A stretch of 17,909 nt of DNA from the NCBI GenBank assembly GCA_964510495.1, contig CAZECR010000023.1, positions 1 to 17,909 of the forward strand, read 5' to 3'. Below the pieces are notes generated by a model, which saw nothing but the letters and a program-made list of their open reading frames with translations, made no database searches and was not told the origin of the DNA. The position numbers were made by a program, and so were the translations under genes. The stretch's first letter is position 1; each line of letters opens with the position of its first letter. This DNA is from CAZECR01 sp964510495 (GTDB lineage: Bacteria > Patescibacteriota > Patescibacteriia > Magasanikbacterales > GWA2-37-8). Below are positions 1-5,505 of this stretch, one piece after another.

Positions 1-1
1 A

Positions 2-82
2 CCTTCCCCGTCGCCCTTTCATAGTGATTAATGTACGTATTGATCACCACGAAAGGATAGCTACATCCTGTGATGGGGGAGG
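2..82. other. Foldable sequence of unknown identity upstream of a terminator
   Basis: No gene is recognised in the first 87 bases. The + strand can fold into nested helices: 2-9 with 75-82 (8 bp, one G-U), 15-20 with 51-56 (6 bp), and 24-32 with 39-47 (9 bp, one G-U) around a six-base loop. The terminator at 88-118 follows at once. This could be the 3' part of a structured RNA that starts outside the window. Alternatively it could be the untranslated leader of a minus-strand gene, because an ATG lies at 22-20 and its frame is open to the window edge for seven codons. Neither reading can be proved from this fragment. Confidence 0.3.
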
Positions 83-87
83 AGGAC

Positions 88-118
88 AAAAAACACTCTC
101 TGAAGAGAGTGTTTTTTT
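88..118. terminator. Strong bidirectional intrinsic terminator
   Basis: A perfect 13-bp stem (88-100 with 105-117) has a TGAA loop, with GC pairs at the tip and A/T runs at the base. It provides a U-tract in either direction. It can end the transcript entering from the left edge and the minus-strand phosphoesterase transcript whose stop codon is at 148-146. Confidence 0.85.
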
Positions 119-145
119 GATAGGCAGTAATTCTTGATTCAAAAA

Positions 146-1108
146 TTATTGTTGTGGCTGCAAGGTTATAAGCGCAATTTCGGGTGGTGTCAAAAATCGA
201 ATTGGTCCGCCAGATTCACTGACGCCAACAGTCGTGAAAATATTCATGCCATTATATATATTCAGCCCTCGATAGTACGGTGTTCCTAAACGCAAAGGAA
301 TGCGTCCGACTGGGCCGATAAAGGGCAGCCAAATCTGCCCGCCATGGGTATGTGCAGCCAGTGTAATAATTGGGTTAGCTGTTGTGTCAGGCCAGGCCAG
401 AATCCCATCAGGATTGTGAGCGATCAAAACCAGTGGAGCAGTTTTATTCCATTTTTTTAAATCATCAAAATTAATCTGATTGCGATAGACGTCATCAATA
501 CCATACAAACATAATCGTTCGCCATTAAGCTTGGGGCAACCCAGTTGATTCTTAAGTAAAATGAGACCCAGGTCTTTCATTTTATGCATCACGGCTTCGG
601 ACTGATCAGCATTGAGCTGGAGACCAGTAGCTGCATAGCCATACTCATGATTGCCCATGACATAATAGGTAGGAAACTGTTTAGGTAGTTCACGAAGTGG
701 CTCCAGGTATTCGCTCTCATTTAAATTTCCCCCATGATTGTATACCGTATCACCGCCGATAATAACTACATCAGGATTTAGTTCAATAATTTTATTGACT
801 ATTTTTTGTATCCAAGGCCCTTTTTTGTTTTCACCGACATGCAGGTCACCAATAAAAGCAATACGAATTGGTTTTTGAATATCGGGAGTTGCAATAGTTT
901 CTTGATGAATAACTAAACGATTAATTTCTATAAAACGCGCATCAATACCGCACGCAACACCAAAAACCAACACTGCCATAAATGTCCACGCGAGCCACGG
1001 CATTTTCCCAAGCAATACAGCGGGATTTTTTCGATCACGATTAAAAAGGTAGATAAGTATCCCGGCTAGCAGAAAATAACCGTATAAAATAACTAGATAG
1101 AAATTCAT
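146..1108 (-). CDS. Membrane-anchored calcineurin-like metallophosphoesterase (YkuE-like)
   Basis: This 320-residue protein carries the full metal-binding signature of the calcineurin-like phosphoesterase family. DxH is at D88/H90, GGD at 118-120, GNHE at 152-155, a single His at H231 (IAHNPD) and HTHGGQ at 253-258. The N terminus has two hydrophobic helices (about residues 3-23 and 36-55), so the catalytic domain probably sits against the membrane, as in YkuE-type enzymes. Some relatives hydrolyse lipid-linked pyrophosphates such as UDP-diacylglucosamine, but the substrate here cannot be read from the sequence. It is transcribed alone, from an extended -10 promoter at 1131-1139 to the terminator at 88-118. 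The ATG at 1108 gives a leader of about 16 nt with no Shine-Dalgarno sequence. The family call is secure; the substrate is unknown. Confidence 0.9.
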   Translation of the reverse strand: MNFYLVILYGYFLLAGILIYLFNRDRKNPAVLLGKMPWLAWTFMAVLVFGVACGIDARFIEINRLVIHQETIATPDIQKPIRIAFIGDLHVGENKKGPWIQKIVNKIIELNPDVVIIGGDTVYNHGGNLNESEYLEPLRELPKQFPTYYVMGNHEYGYAATGLQLNADQSEAVMHKMKDLGLILLKNQLGCPKLNGERLCLYGIDDVYRNQINFDDLKKWNKTAPLVLIAHNPDGILAWPDTTANPIITLAAHTHGGQIWLPFIGPVGRIPLRLGTPYYRGLNIYNGMNIFTTVGVSESGGPIRFLTPPEIALITLQPQQ

Positions 1109-1130
1109 AGAAGTAAGAAATTTTGAACAC

Positions 1131-1139
1131 AGTATATCA
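1131..1139 (-). promoter_or_regulatory. Extended -10 promoter of the metallophosphoesterase gene
   Basis: On the minus strand the sequence reads TGATATACT, an extended -10 element. No good -35 box lies 16-18 bp upstream. Transcription would start near 1124, about 16 nt before the ATG. Confidence 0.6.
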
Positions 1140-1154
1140 TGTTTTTATGTTTGA

Positions 1155-1187
1155 AACGAGAAAACAAAACAGCCCCGGGAAGGGCTG
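1155..1187 (-). terminator. Intrinsic terminator after the 109-residue gene
   Basis: The stem CAGCCC/GGGCTG (1170-1175 with 1182-1187) has a 6-nt loop. On the minus strand it is followed by the T-rich run TTTTGTTTT. It ends the transcript carrying the 109-aa reading frame and lies about 16 bp from the phosphoesterase promoter. Confidence 0.75.
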
Positions 1188-1193
1188 CTGAGT

Positions 1194-1250
1194 GATCGCT
1201 TGCGTTCGCTGCATGGAAAAATCTATGCAGCGAACGGAGGGCAAGCGATC
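1194..1250. repeat. Long inverted repeat: 21-bp stem with a 5-nt bulge
   Basis: The arms 1194-1214 and 1225-1250 pair over 21 bp (10 bp GATCGCTTGC plus 11 bp GTTCGCTGCAT), interrupted by five unpaired bases at 1236-1240. The loop is 10 nt. In the minus-strand transcript the bulge reads CCUCC. The element lies between the stop codon of the 109-aa gene and its terminator, so it would be a 3'-untranslated hairpin. It is much longer than termination needs and has no U-tract of its own. Confidence 0.8.
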
Positions 1251-1287
1251 GGGGGAGGCCGTCGCTACTTGTAGAAGATGTTCCAGC

Positions 1288-1617
1288 TCAGATGGTGAGC
1301 AGGAACGCGTTCTTTGAAGGAGGAAAACCCTTCGCTTCACGCAGGTAGGCTTCGCTCGCTTTGTCTTTGCTTGCAATCAGGATGCAGCCATCTTCGAGGA
1401 CTGCAATCTCAAGCAAATAAAGGGTGGTGTACACACCTTCCTTGAATCCCGAAAGCGTGAGCAGGGTACCGCACAGTACTTCGGCTTTGTCAGCTTGGGC
1501 CAGCCATTTTGTAATTGTAATAAGCTGTTCAATTCGCGGCAGTTCAATCTCGAGCCGACCACCGTTGAGGTGGCCGCTCAGGTTGGAAAATTTTACGCTA
1601 TCAGGCAGTGTCTCCAC
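1288..1617 (-). CDS. Hypothetical protein, 109 residues
   Basis: I do not recognise this protein. It starts at a GTG (1617-1615) with a purine-rich TTGGAG about 9 bases upstream, one of only two clear ribosome-binding sites in the window, and ends in TGA. Its composition looks genuinely coding: C- and G-rich third positions, and alternating hydrophobic/polar stretches such as TLYLLEIAVLEDGCILIA that suggest beta strands in the C-terminal half. There is no signal peptide or membrane helix, so it is probably a small soluble alpha/beta protein. It lies downstream of tRNA-Leu on the same strand, separated by a terminator and a leader of roughly 140 nt that can form hairpins. It is followed by a long hairpin and a terminator. 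Overlapping plus-strand open frames have poor composition and are treated as shadows. Confidence 0.7.
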   Translation of the reverse strand: METLPDSVKFSNLSGHLNGGRLEIELPRIEQLITITKWLAQADKAEVLCGTLLTLSGFKEGVYTTLYLLEIAVLEDGCILIASKDKASEAYLREAKGFPPSKNAFLLTI

Positions 1618-1654
1618 GATGTATACTCCAAGGTTTCGAACAGCGTGTGCTATT

Positions 1655-1708
1655 CCTTGTTTTCAAGGCTGCATCACGCTTGCGACTATGCATAATCGGA
1701 AACGTGAT
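1655..1708 (-). promoter_or_regulatory. Structured leader upstream of the 109-residue gene
   Basis: Two hairpins lie in the leader. One is CCTTG/CAAGG with a tetraloop (1655-1659 with 1664-1668). The other is compound: an outer ATCACG/CGTGAT pair (1673-1678 with 1703-1708) encloses a 6-bp stem (1683-1688 with 1693-1698, one wobble) around TGCA. They may control expression of the downstream gene or belong to a small RNA. No convincing promoter could be assigned between this element and the tRNA terminator. Confidence 0.35.
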
Positions 1709-1743
1709 TGTAGCTTTCTTAAAGTAACTGCGTTTTAAAAGTA

Positions 1744-1772
1744 TAATCAATAAAGCTCCCGTAAAAGGAGCT
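1744..1772 (-). terminator. Weak intrinsic terminator after tRNA-Leu
   Basis: The stem AGCTCC/GGAGCT (1754-1759 with 1767-1772) has a 7-nt loop, followed on the minus strand by TTTATTGATTAT. The tail is only moderately U-rich, so some read-through into the 109-aa gene is possible. Confidence 0.55.
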
Positions 1773-1782
1773 AAAGTGATTT

Positions 1783-1869
1783 TGGTGCCCAGAGAGAGAA
1801 TCGAACTCTCATGATGTCGCCATCGCGGGATTTTGAGTCCCGTGCGTCTACCAGTTCCGCCATCTGGGC
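1783..1869 (-). tRNA. tRNA-Leu, anticodon CAA, CCA encoded
   Basis: The minus strand gives an 87-nt class II tRNA. The 7-bp acceptor stem pairs GCCCAGA with TCTGGGC, the discriminator is A, and CCA is encoded. The anticodon stem CGGGA/TCCCG closes the loop CTCAAAA, so the anticodon is CAA and it reads UUG. A long variable arm (GATGGCGACATC) and the T-arm GAGAG-TTCGATT-CTCTC follow. The long variable arm fits leucine identity. A strong promoter lies 14 nt upstream of the mature 5' end. Confidence 0.97.
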
Positions 1870-1889
1870 AAGTTGCATTGTCTCGCCAC

Positions 1890-1918
1890 ATTTTAGTTTT
1901 CTTTTGGAATTTTGTCAA
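1890..1918 (-). promoter_or_regulatory. Promoter of tRNA-Leu
   Basis: On the minus strand, a perfect -35 TTGACA (1918-1913), a 17-bp spacer and -10 TAAAAT (1895-1890) are seen. The predicted start is near 1883. It overlaps the divergent parA promoter at 1904-1932. Confidence 0.85.
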
Positions 1919-1932
1919 CGCCGTGGTATACT
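1904..1932 (+). promoter_or_regulatory. Promoter of parAB
   Basis: -35 TTGGAA (1904-1909), a 17-bp spacer, and an extended -10 TGGTATACT (1924-1932). The start is predicted near 1939, about 22 nt before the parA ATG. It interleaves with the tRNA-Leu promoter on the other strand, so RNA polymerase cannot occupy both at once. Confidence 0.8.
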
Positions 1933-1960
1933 GGTGGCTACTTCTATTCTTCACGTTAGT

Positions 1961-2740
1961 ATGTCCGTTGTTATTTCCGTCGTCAATCAAAAAGGGGGAG
2001 TGGGCAAGACCACGACGGCTGTTAACTTGGCAGCAGGGCTCGCCGAAACAGGCAAATTTGTACTCCTGGTGGATCTTGACCCGCAGGGTAATGCTACGTC
2101 TGGCTTAGGGCTCAAAAACGAAGGCCTGGTGCGTGGTTTGTACCATGCGATCATGGGCCAAGAGCGTCTGCACGATGTTATTTCAAACACGGCGCATGCT
2201 GGGCTCCGCGTTGTGCCAGCCACACCAGATTTGGCCGGAGCAAATGTAGAGCTCGTTACCGTTGAGGGCCGCGAATCAAAACTTTTAGATATTTTAAGTG
2301 AAATAAAACATGCTTACGATTATATTATTATTGATTGCCCTCCGTCATTGGGTATTTTAACCCTCAACGGCCTTGTTGCTGCGGATCATATTTTGATTCC
2401 GGTGCAGGCTGAATACTTTGCGCTTGAGGGGCTGGGACAGCTTCTCAAAACTATTGAACTCGTTCGCGATAATATTAAGCCGGACCTCAAAGTCCTGGGT
2501 GCAATTTTGACGATGTTTGATACCCGCAATCGCCTGAGCGAAGAAGTTTTGCAAGAGCTTTACAAATATTTCCCTAATACTATTTTTCGTTCGGTGATTC
2601 CCCGCACGGTGCGTCTTGCCGAAGCGCCAAGTTATGGTAAAAGTATTTTTCATTACGAACCAAGCGGTAAAGCAGCCAAGGCGTATGAACGGCTTACGCG
2701 CGAAATTTTGGATTGTTTTCCCGAACTCAAAAACGACTAA
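1961..2740 (+). CDS. parA: ParA/Soj chromosome-partitioning ATPase
   Basis: A 259-residue ParA-family P-loop ATPase, which with ParB moves and segregates the chromosome origin. The deviant Walker A is KGGVGKTT (residues 11-18, signature Lys at 11), Walker A' is LLVDLDPQGN (35-44), and Walker B is YIIIDCPP (121-128). The length is typical of chromosomal Soj proteins without an N-terminal regulatory domain. The frame is open upstream to 1811, but those 50 codons run through the antisense of tRNA-Leu and the promoter. The ATG at 1961 is therefore chosen; it begins with MSVVISVVNQ, the usual family N terminus. No Shine-Dalgarno sequence is visible. parB follows after 36 bp in the same operon. Confidence 0.96.
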   Translation: MSVVISVVNQKGGVGKTTTAVNLAAGLAETGKFVLLVDLDPQGNATSGLGLKNEGLVRGLYHAIMGQERLHDVISNTAHAGLRVVPATPDLAGANVELVTVEGRESKLLDILSEIKHAYDYIIIDCPPSLGILTLNGLVAADHILIPVQAEYFALEGLGQLLKTIELVRDNIKPDLKVLGAILTMFDTRNRLSEEVLQELYKYFPNTIFRSVIPRTVRLAEAPSYGKSIFHYEPSGKAAKAYERLTREILDCFPELKND

Positions 2741-2776
2741 CATTTTTTGTTAGGTACTACTTGTTAATTTTTCCTT

Positions 2777-3628
2777 ATGTCTCTAGGTCGCGGCCTCGGT
2801 GCCCTCATTACCCCTACAACAAATGGTCGGCCCAAAGCTCCGGCCGGTGGCAAAAGCGATGAAAAAGTGTGGCAAATTCCGCTGTCAGATATTCATGCCA
2901 ATCCTACCCAGCCCCGCCGCACATTTTCTCCGGAAGAATTGTCTGAGCTTTCCGAGTCTATCAAAGAGCATGGAGTTCTCCAGCCAATTCTCGTGAGCGA
3001 ACTTGCCACAGGCGGCTACGAAATTATTGCCGGTGAGCGTCGTTTTCGCGCGTCGCAAATTGCGGGTCGTTCCACCATTCCAGTCATTGTTAAAGAGTTG
3101 GCAGATAGGGAAAAATTAGAAGTCGCTCTCATCGAAAATATTCAACGCCAAGATTTAAATCCGATTGAAGAAGCAGTTTCGTTTCAGCGCCTGATTGATG
3201 AATTTGGTTTAACCCAAGAAGCGGTTGCAACGCAGGTAGGCAAGAGTCGTTCGGCGATTGCCAACACGGTACGCCTGCTCGATTTACCAGATGTGATTCA
3301 GACCGCTTTGATCAATAAACAACTAACGAGCGGTCAAGGTCGTGCGCTGTTGTCGCTCCCGACCGAGCAAGACCAGCTCGATACCTTTCAGTCCATGATC
3401 GGTAAGAAAATTACTGTTCGTGAACTCGAGCGCGATGCTGCGGCCAAAAAAACAACCGGAACGGCTGTTCGGCGTGATCCCAATATTATGTACTTCGAAA
3501 CCCAAATGCGTTCTGCGCTCGGCGCCAAGACTACGATCAGTGAACGAAACGGCAAGGGGTCAGTCACTATTCAGTTCCATTCACCCGAAGAATTGGCGGA
3601 TATTGTGAAAAAAATTCTGGGAGATTAA
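2777..3628 (+). CDS. parB: ParB/Spo0J chromosome-partitioning protein
   Basis: A 283-residue ParB. The N-terminal CTP-binding domain is clear: NPTQPRRTF (42-50), GERRFRA (86-92) and ENIQRQDLNPIEEA (120-133). The central helix-turn-helix that reads parS is at about 145-170 (LTQEAVATQVGKSRSAIANT). A short linker (about 215-240) leads to a C-terminal dimerisation domain ending FHSPEELADIVKKILGD. The N-terminal SLGRGLGALI stretch is the usual ParA-stimulating peptide, with an Arg available to contact ParA. It is the second gene of parAB and ends just before a strong bidirectional terminator. I found no convincing parS palindrome in the window, so the binding sites are presumably elsewhere. Confidence 0.96.
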   Translation: MSLGRGLGALITPTTNGRPKAPAGGKSDEKVWQIPLSDIHANPTQPRRTFSPEELSELSESIKEHGVLQPILVSELATGGYEIIAGERRFRASQIAGRSTIPVIVKELADREKLEVALIENIQRQDLNPIEEAVSFQRLIDEFGLTQEAVATQVGKSRSAIANTVRLLDLPDVIQTALINKQLTSGQGRALLSLPTEQDQLDTFQSMIGKKITVRELERDAAAKKTTGTAVRRDPNIMYFETQMRSALGAKTTISERNGKGSVTIQFHSPEELADIVKKILGD

Positions 3629-3635
3629 GAATAGT

Positions 3636-3686
3636 ACAAAATAAAAAACACAAAGTATACAATCTACTTTGTGTTTTTTATTTTGT
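3636..3686. terminator. Bidirectional terminator between parB and rel
   Basis: A perfect 22-bp stem (3636-3657 with 3665-3686) closes a 7-nt loop. It is A-rich on one arm and T-rich on the other, so it works for both converging transcripts. The parB stop is 8 nt to the left and the rel stop 5 nt to the right. Confidence 0.92.
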
Positions 3687-3690
3687 TTTC

Positions 3691-5202
3691 TTATTTAATC
3701 TCTTTCTTGTTTTTATTCGGTAAAATAAACTTCAACCAATTACTGAGCGAAGTATTTTTGAGACCACTTTTAATCTGAGCTTTAGCGAGATGCGTCTTAA
3801 CGGATTTAAGCCAATCGGGGCTGGGGCCTTTTCTGTTTTTATCGGTGATAATTTCCACCATATCGCCGCTCTTGAGGCTGGCGTTGAGTGGTGTGAGCTG
3901 GTCGTTCACCCGAGCACCGCTACACTTGTTGCCGATCTCGCTGTGAATGTGATAGGCAAAATCAACAGGTGTCGCATTTTCTGGGAGGTCGATCACGTCG
4001 CCTTGCGGGGTGAATACAAAAATATGATTCTGAAAGAAATCTACTTTCAGATCTTCGAGGTCAGATTCCTTAATTAAAATTTCTTGTTGAATGCGAGCGA
4101 GTTCCTTAGCCCAGGCTACATCTTTTTGAGGGAGCCGTGCGCCTTGTTCGTCATAGAGCCAGTGTGCGGCCACACCAAATTCAGCTTCGTCGTGCATGGC
4201 GCGCGTACGAATTTGGAACTCAACCACTTTACCGCCTTCACAAAAGACAGTGGTGTGGAGTGATTTATAGCCATTTGGCTTGGGCTGGGCAATGTAGTCT
4301 TTGATGCGGCCCTTGAGTGGGCGCCAGAGCTTGTGAATGATGCCGAGTGTGGCATAGCAGTCACCAACATTGCCGACAATAATACGGAGCGCTACAATGT
4401 CGTAAATTTTATCTGTCTGCCAATCTTTTTTGAGTAATTTTTGATACAAACTGTAGAGTTGTTTTTTGCGGCCATGCGTTTCGAGGAGTTTTACGTCGGC
4501 TTTCAAAAGTTCGGTTCGAATTTGTCCCATCACTTTTTCAACATAGGGTTCTTCATCGCTAAAGACACGGTCACGCAGTAGCGCGGTCCGTTCATATTCT
4601 TTAGGATAGACGTATTGAAATGATAGGTCTTCGAGCATTCCTTTAAATTCGCCCATGCCGAGGCGGTGAGCAATGGGCGCGTAAATTTCGAGACTCTCGA
4701 GCGCGATACGGTAGCGTTTCTTTTCGGGGAGTGAATCAAGGGTAGAGAGGTTGTGAATACGATCCGCAAATTTAATAATCATGACGCGGACATCCTCGGC
4801 CATAGCTACGAACATTTTGCGTAGGTTTTCGATGTAGCGTTCTACTCCGCGGTATTTAAGTTTGCCGAGTTTGGTAATACCCTCAATCATCTTGGCGATA
4901 TCGGGCCCAAAGTTTTGTTCAATTTCAGCCAGTGTTATTGGTGTGTCTTCGGGAACATCGTGCAAGAGGGTAGCAAGGATAATATTTGTATCCATGCGGA
5001 TCTGTGACAAAATATACGCTGCCGAAAGCGGGTGGATGATATAGGGTTCGCCGCTTTTGCGAAATTGTCCTTCGTGCGCTTTTGCCGCAAAATCGTAGAC
5101 CAGGCGCACTAAATCAAAATCAGCACCAGCATTGTATGATTTTATTTTGTTGATCAGGTCTTCAACTGTAAGGTTTGTGGGAATAGTAATTTTTGAACTC
5201 AT
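3691..5202 (-). CDS. rel: Bifunctional-type (p)ppGpp synthetase/hydrolase, short Rel without ACT domain
   Basis: A 503-residue RelA/SpoT homologue. The HD hydrolase domain has H57 and HD at 81-82 with ED at 85-86 (HDVPEDT instead of the common HDTVEDT), then FADRIHN (145-151). The synthetase domain has YDIVALRI (267-274), the RIKD signature (299-302) of the RxKD class, QPKPNGYKSLHT (306-317) and VEFQIRT (327-333). A TGS domain spans about 392-455. The protein stops soon after TGS, lacking the helical, zinc-finger and ACT/RRM regions of full-length Rel (about 700-750 residues). Active-site residues on both sides are intact, so both activities are plausible while ribosome- and ACT-based control would be reduced. 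The ATG at 5202 has no Shine-Dalgarno sequence. Its promoter overlaps that of a divergent non-coding transcript. Confidence 0.94.
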   Translation of the reverse strand: MSSKITIPTNLTVEDLINKIKSYNAGADFDLVRLVYDFAAKAHEGQFRKSGEPYIIHPLSAAYILSQIRMDTNIILATLLHDVPEDTPITLAEIEQNFGPDIAKMIEGITKLGKLKYRGVERYIENLRKMFVAMAEDVRVMIIKFADRIHNLSTLDSLPEKKRYRIALESLEIYAPIAHRLGMGEFKGMLEDLSFQYVYPKEYERTALLRDRVFSDEEPYVEKVMGQIRTELLKADVKLLETHGRKKQLYSLYQKLLKKDWQTDKIYDIVALRIIVGNVGDCYATLGIIHKLWRPLKGRIKDYIAQPKPNGYKSLHTTVFCEGGKVVEFQIRTRAMHDEAEFGVAAHWLYDEQGARLPQKDVAWAKELARIQQEILIKESDLEDLKVDFFQNHIFVFTPQGDVIDLPENATPVDFAYHIHSEIGNKCSGARVNDQLTPLNASLKSGDMVEIITDKNRKGPSPDWLKSVKTHLAKAQIKSGLKNTSLSNWLKFILPNKNKKEIK

Positions 5203-5222
5203 AGAAAAATCATTACTGCTCT

Positions 5223-5251
5223 ACCTTAACACCCTAGTGCCTACTTGACAA
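5223..5251 (-). promoter_or_regulatory. Promoter of rel
   Basis: On the minus strand, -35 TTGTCA (5251-5246), a 17-bp spacer and -10 TAAGGT (5228-5223) are seen. Start near 5216 would leave a leader of about 14 nt. It is weaker than the divergent promoter, with which its -35 hexamer overlaps base for base at 5246-5250. Confidence 0.55.
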
Positions 5252-5273
5252 GAAGCGAAAAATGTGCTATACT
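5245..5273 (+). promoter_or_regulatory. Strong promoter firing into the rel / 824-aa intergenic region
   Basis: Perfect -35 TTGACA (5245-5250), a 17-bp spacer and -10 TATACT (5268-5273) preceded by TGC (extended -10). Start is predicted at G5280, exactly where an 11-bp closing RNA helix begins. No plausible coding sequence lies downstream on this strand before the terminator at 5471-5501. Confidence 0.88.
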
Positions 5274-5279
5274 GTACTT

Positions 5280-5500
5280 GTGATACTAAGTTCAAAACTT
5301 TAGCGCCAACACACCACCTTTGTTAGTAATAACAGAGGTGATGCTGTTTTTAAGGGCTTTTTAGGCCTAAAAGCTTGCTTTTTAAACAGTTTTGTGCTAG
5401 ACTGGCTTTCGTAGGCTCTCTACAGGGCCTTAGTATCACCATTGGCATCAAGGTTTTCCTTAGAGGCCTACTAAAAAATCTCCCTCAGGGAGATTTTTTA
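5280..5500 (+). ncRNA. Candidate structured non-coding RNA, possibly 6S-like
   Basis: A near-consensus promoter starts transcription at about 5280 and an intrinsic terminator ends it near 5500, with no credible gene between. The 5' end (5280-5290) pairs perfectly with 5429-5439 over 11 bp. Inside are an inner helix (5301-5309 with 5392-5399, one bulge, one wobble), an 11-bp hairpin with a GUAA tetraloop (5315-5325 with 5330-5340), a long imperfect hairpin (5344-5389), and a small hairpin on the 3' side of the junction (about 5404-5428). A closing helix, an open bubble with a 3'-side hairpin, then an upper arm, with about 160 nt between the ends of P1, recalls 6S RNA. The two-hairpin upper arm is not typical of it, and I see no tmRNA, RNase P or SRP signature. 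The only start codon inside (5341) gives seven codons. Confidence 0.7.
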
Positions 5501-5501
5501 G
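5471..5501. terminator. Bidirectional terminator of the ncRNA and the topA operon
   Basis: A perfect 14-bp stem (5471-5484 with 5488-5501) has a TCA loop and six-base A and T runs, so it works in both directions. It ends the plus-strand RNA. On the minus strand it lies 4 nt past the stop codon of the 824-residue gene. Confidence 0.92.
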
Positions 5502-5505
5502 TTAG

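Noticed and set aside
3..140. Open plus-strand frame at the left edge
   Set aside because: It reads straight through a 13-bp terminator and gives Gly- and Ser-rich filler; the strong RNA fold explains the region better.
1424..1738. Plus-strand open frame opposite the 109-residue gene
   Set aside because: Ser/Arg-rich shadow composition, and no ribosome-binding site or promoter; the minus-strand frame is better supported.
1811..1960. 50-codon N-terminal extension of parA
   Set aside because: The extension is antisense to tRNA-Leu and includes the parA promoter; the family N terminus begins at 1961.
1601..1990. 129-codon minus-strand open frame
   Set aside because: It runs through tRNA-Leu, its promoter and the parA start; its composition is not protein-like.
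5341..5364. Seven-codon leader peptide inside the candidate RNA
   Set aside because: The ATG overlaps paired bases of two hairpins and the spacing to the purine run is too short. No gene follows on this strand to be attenuated.
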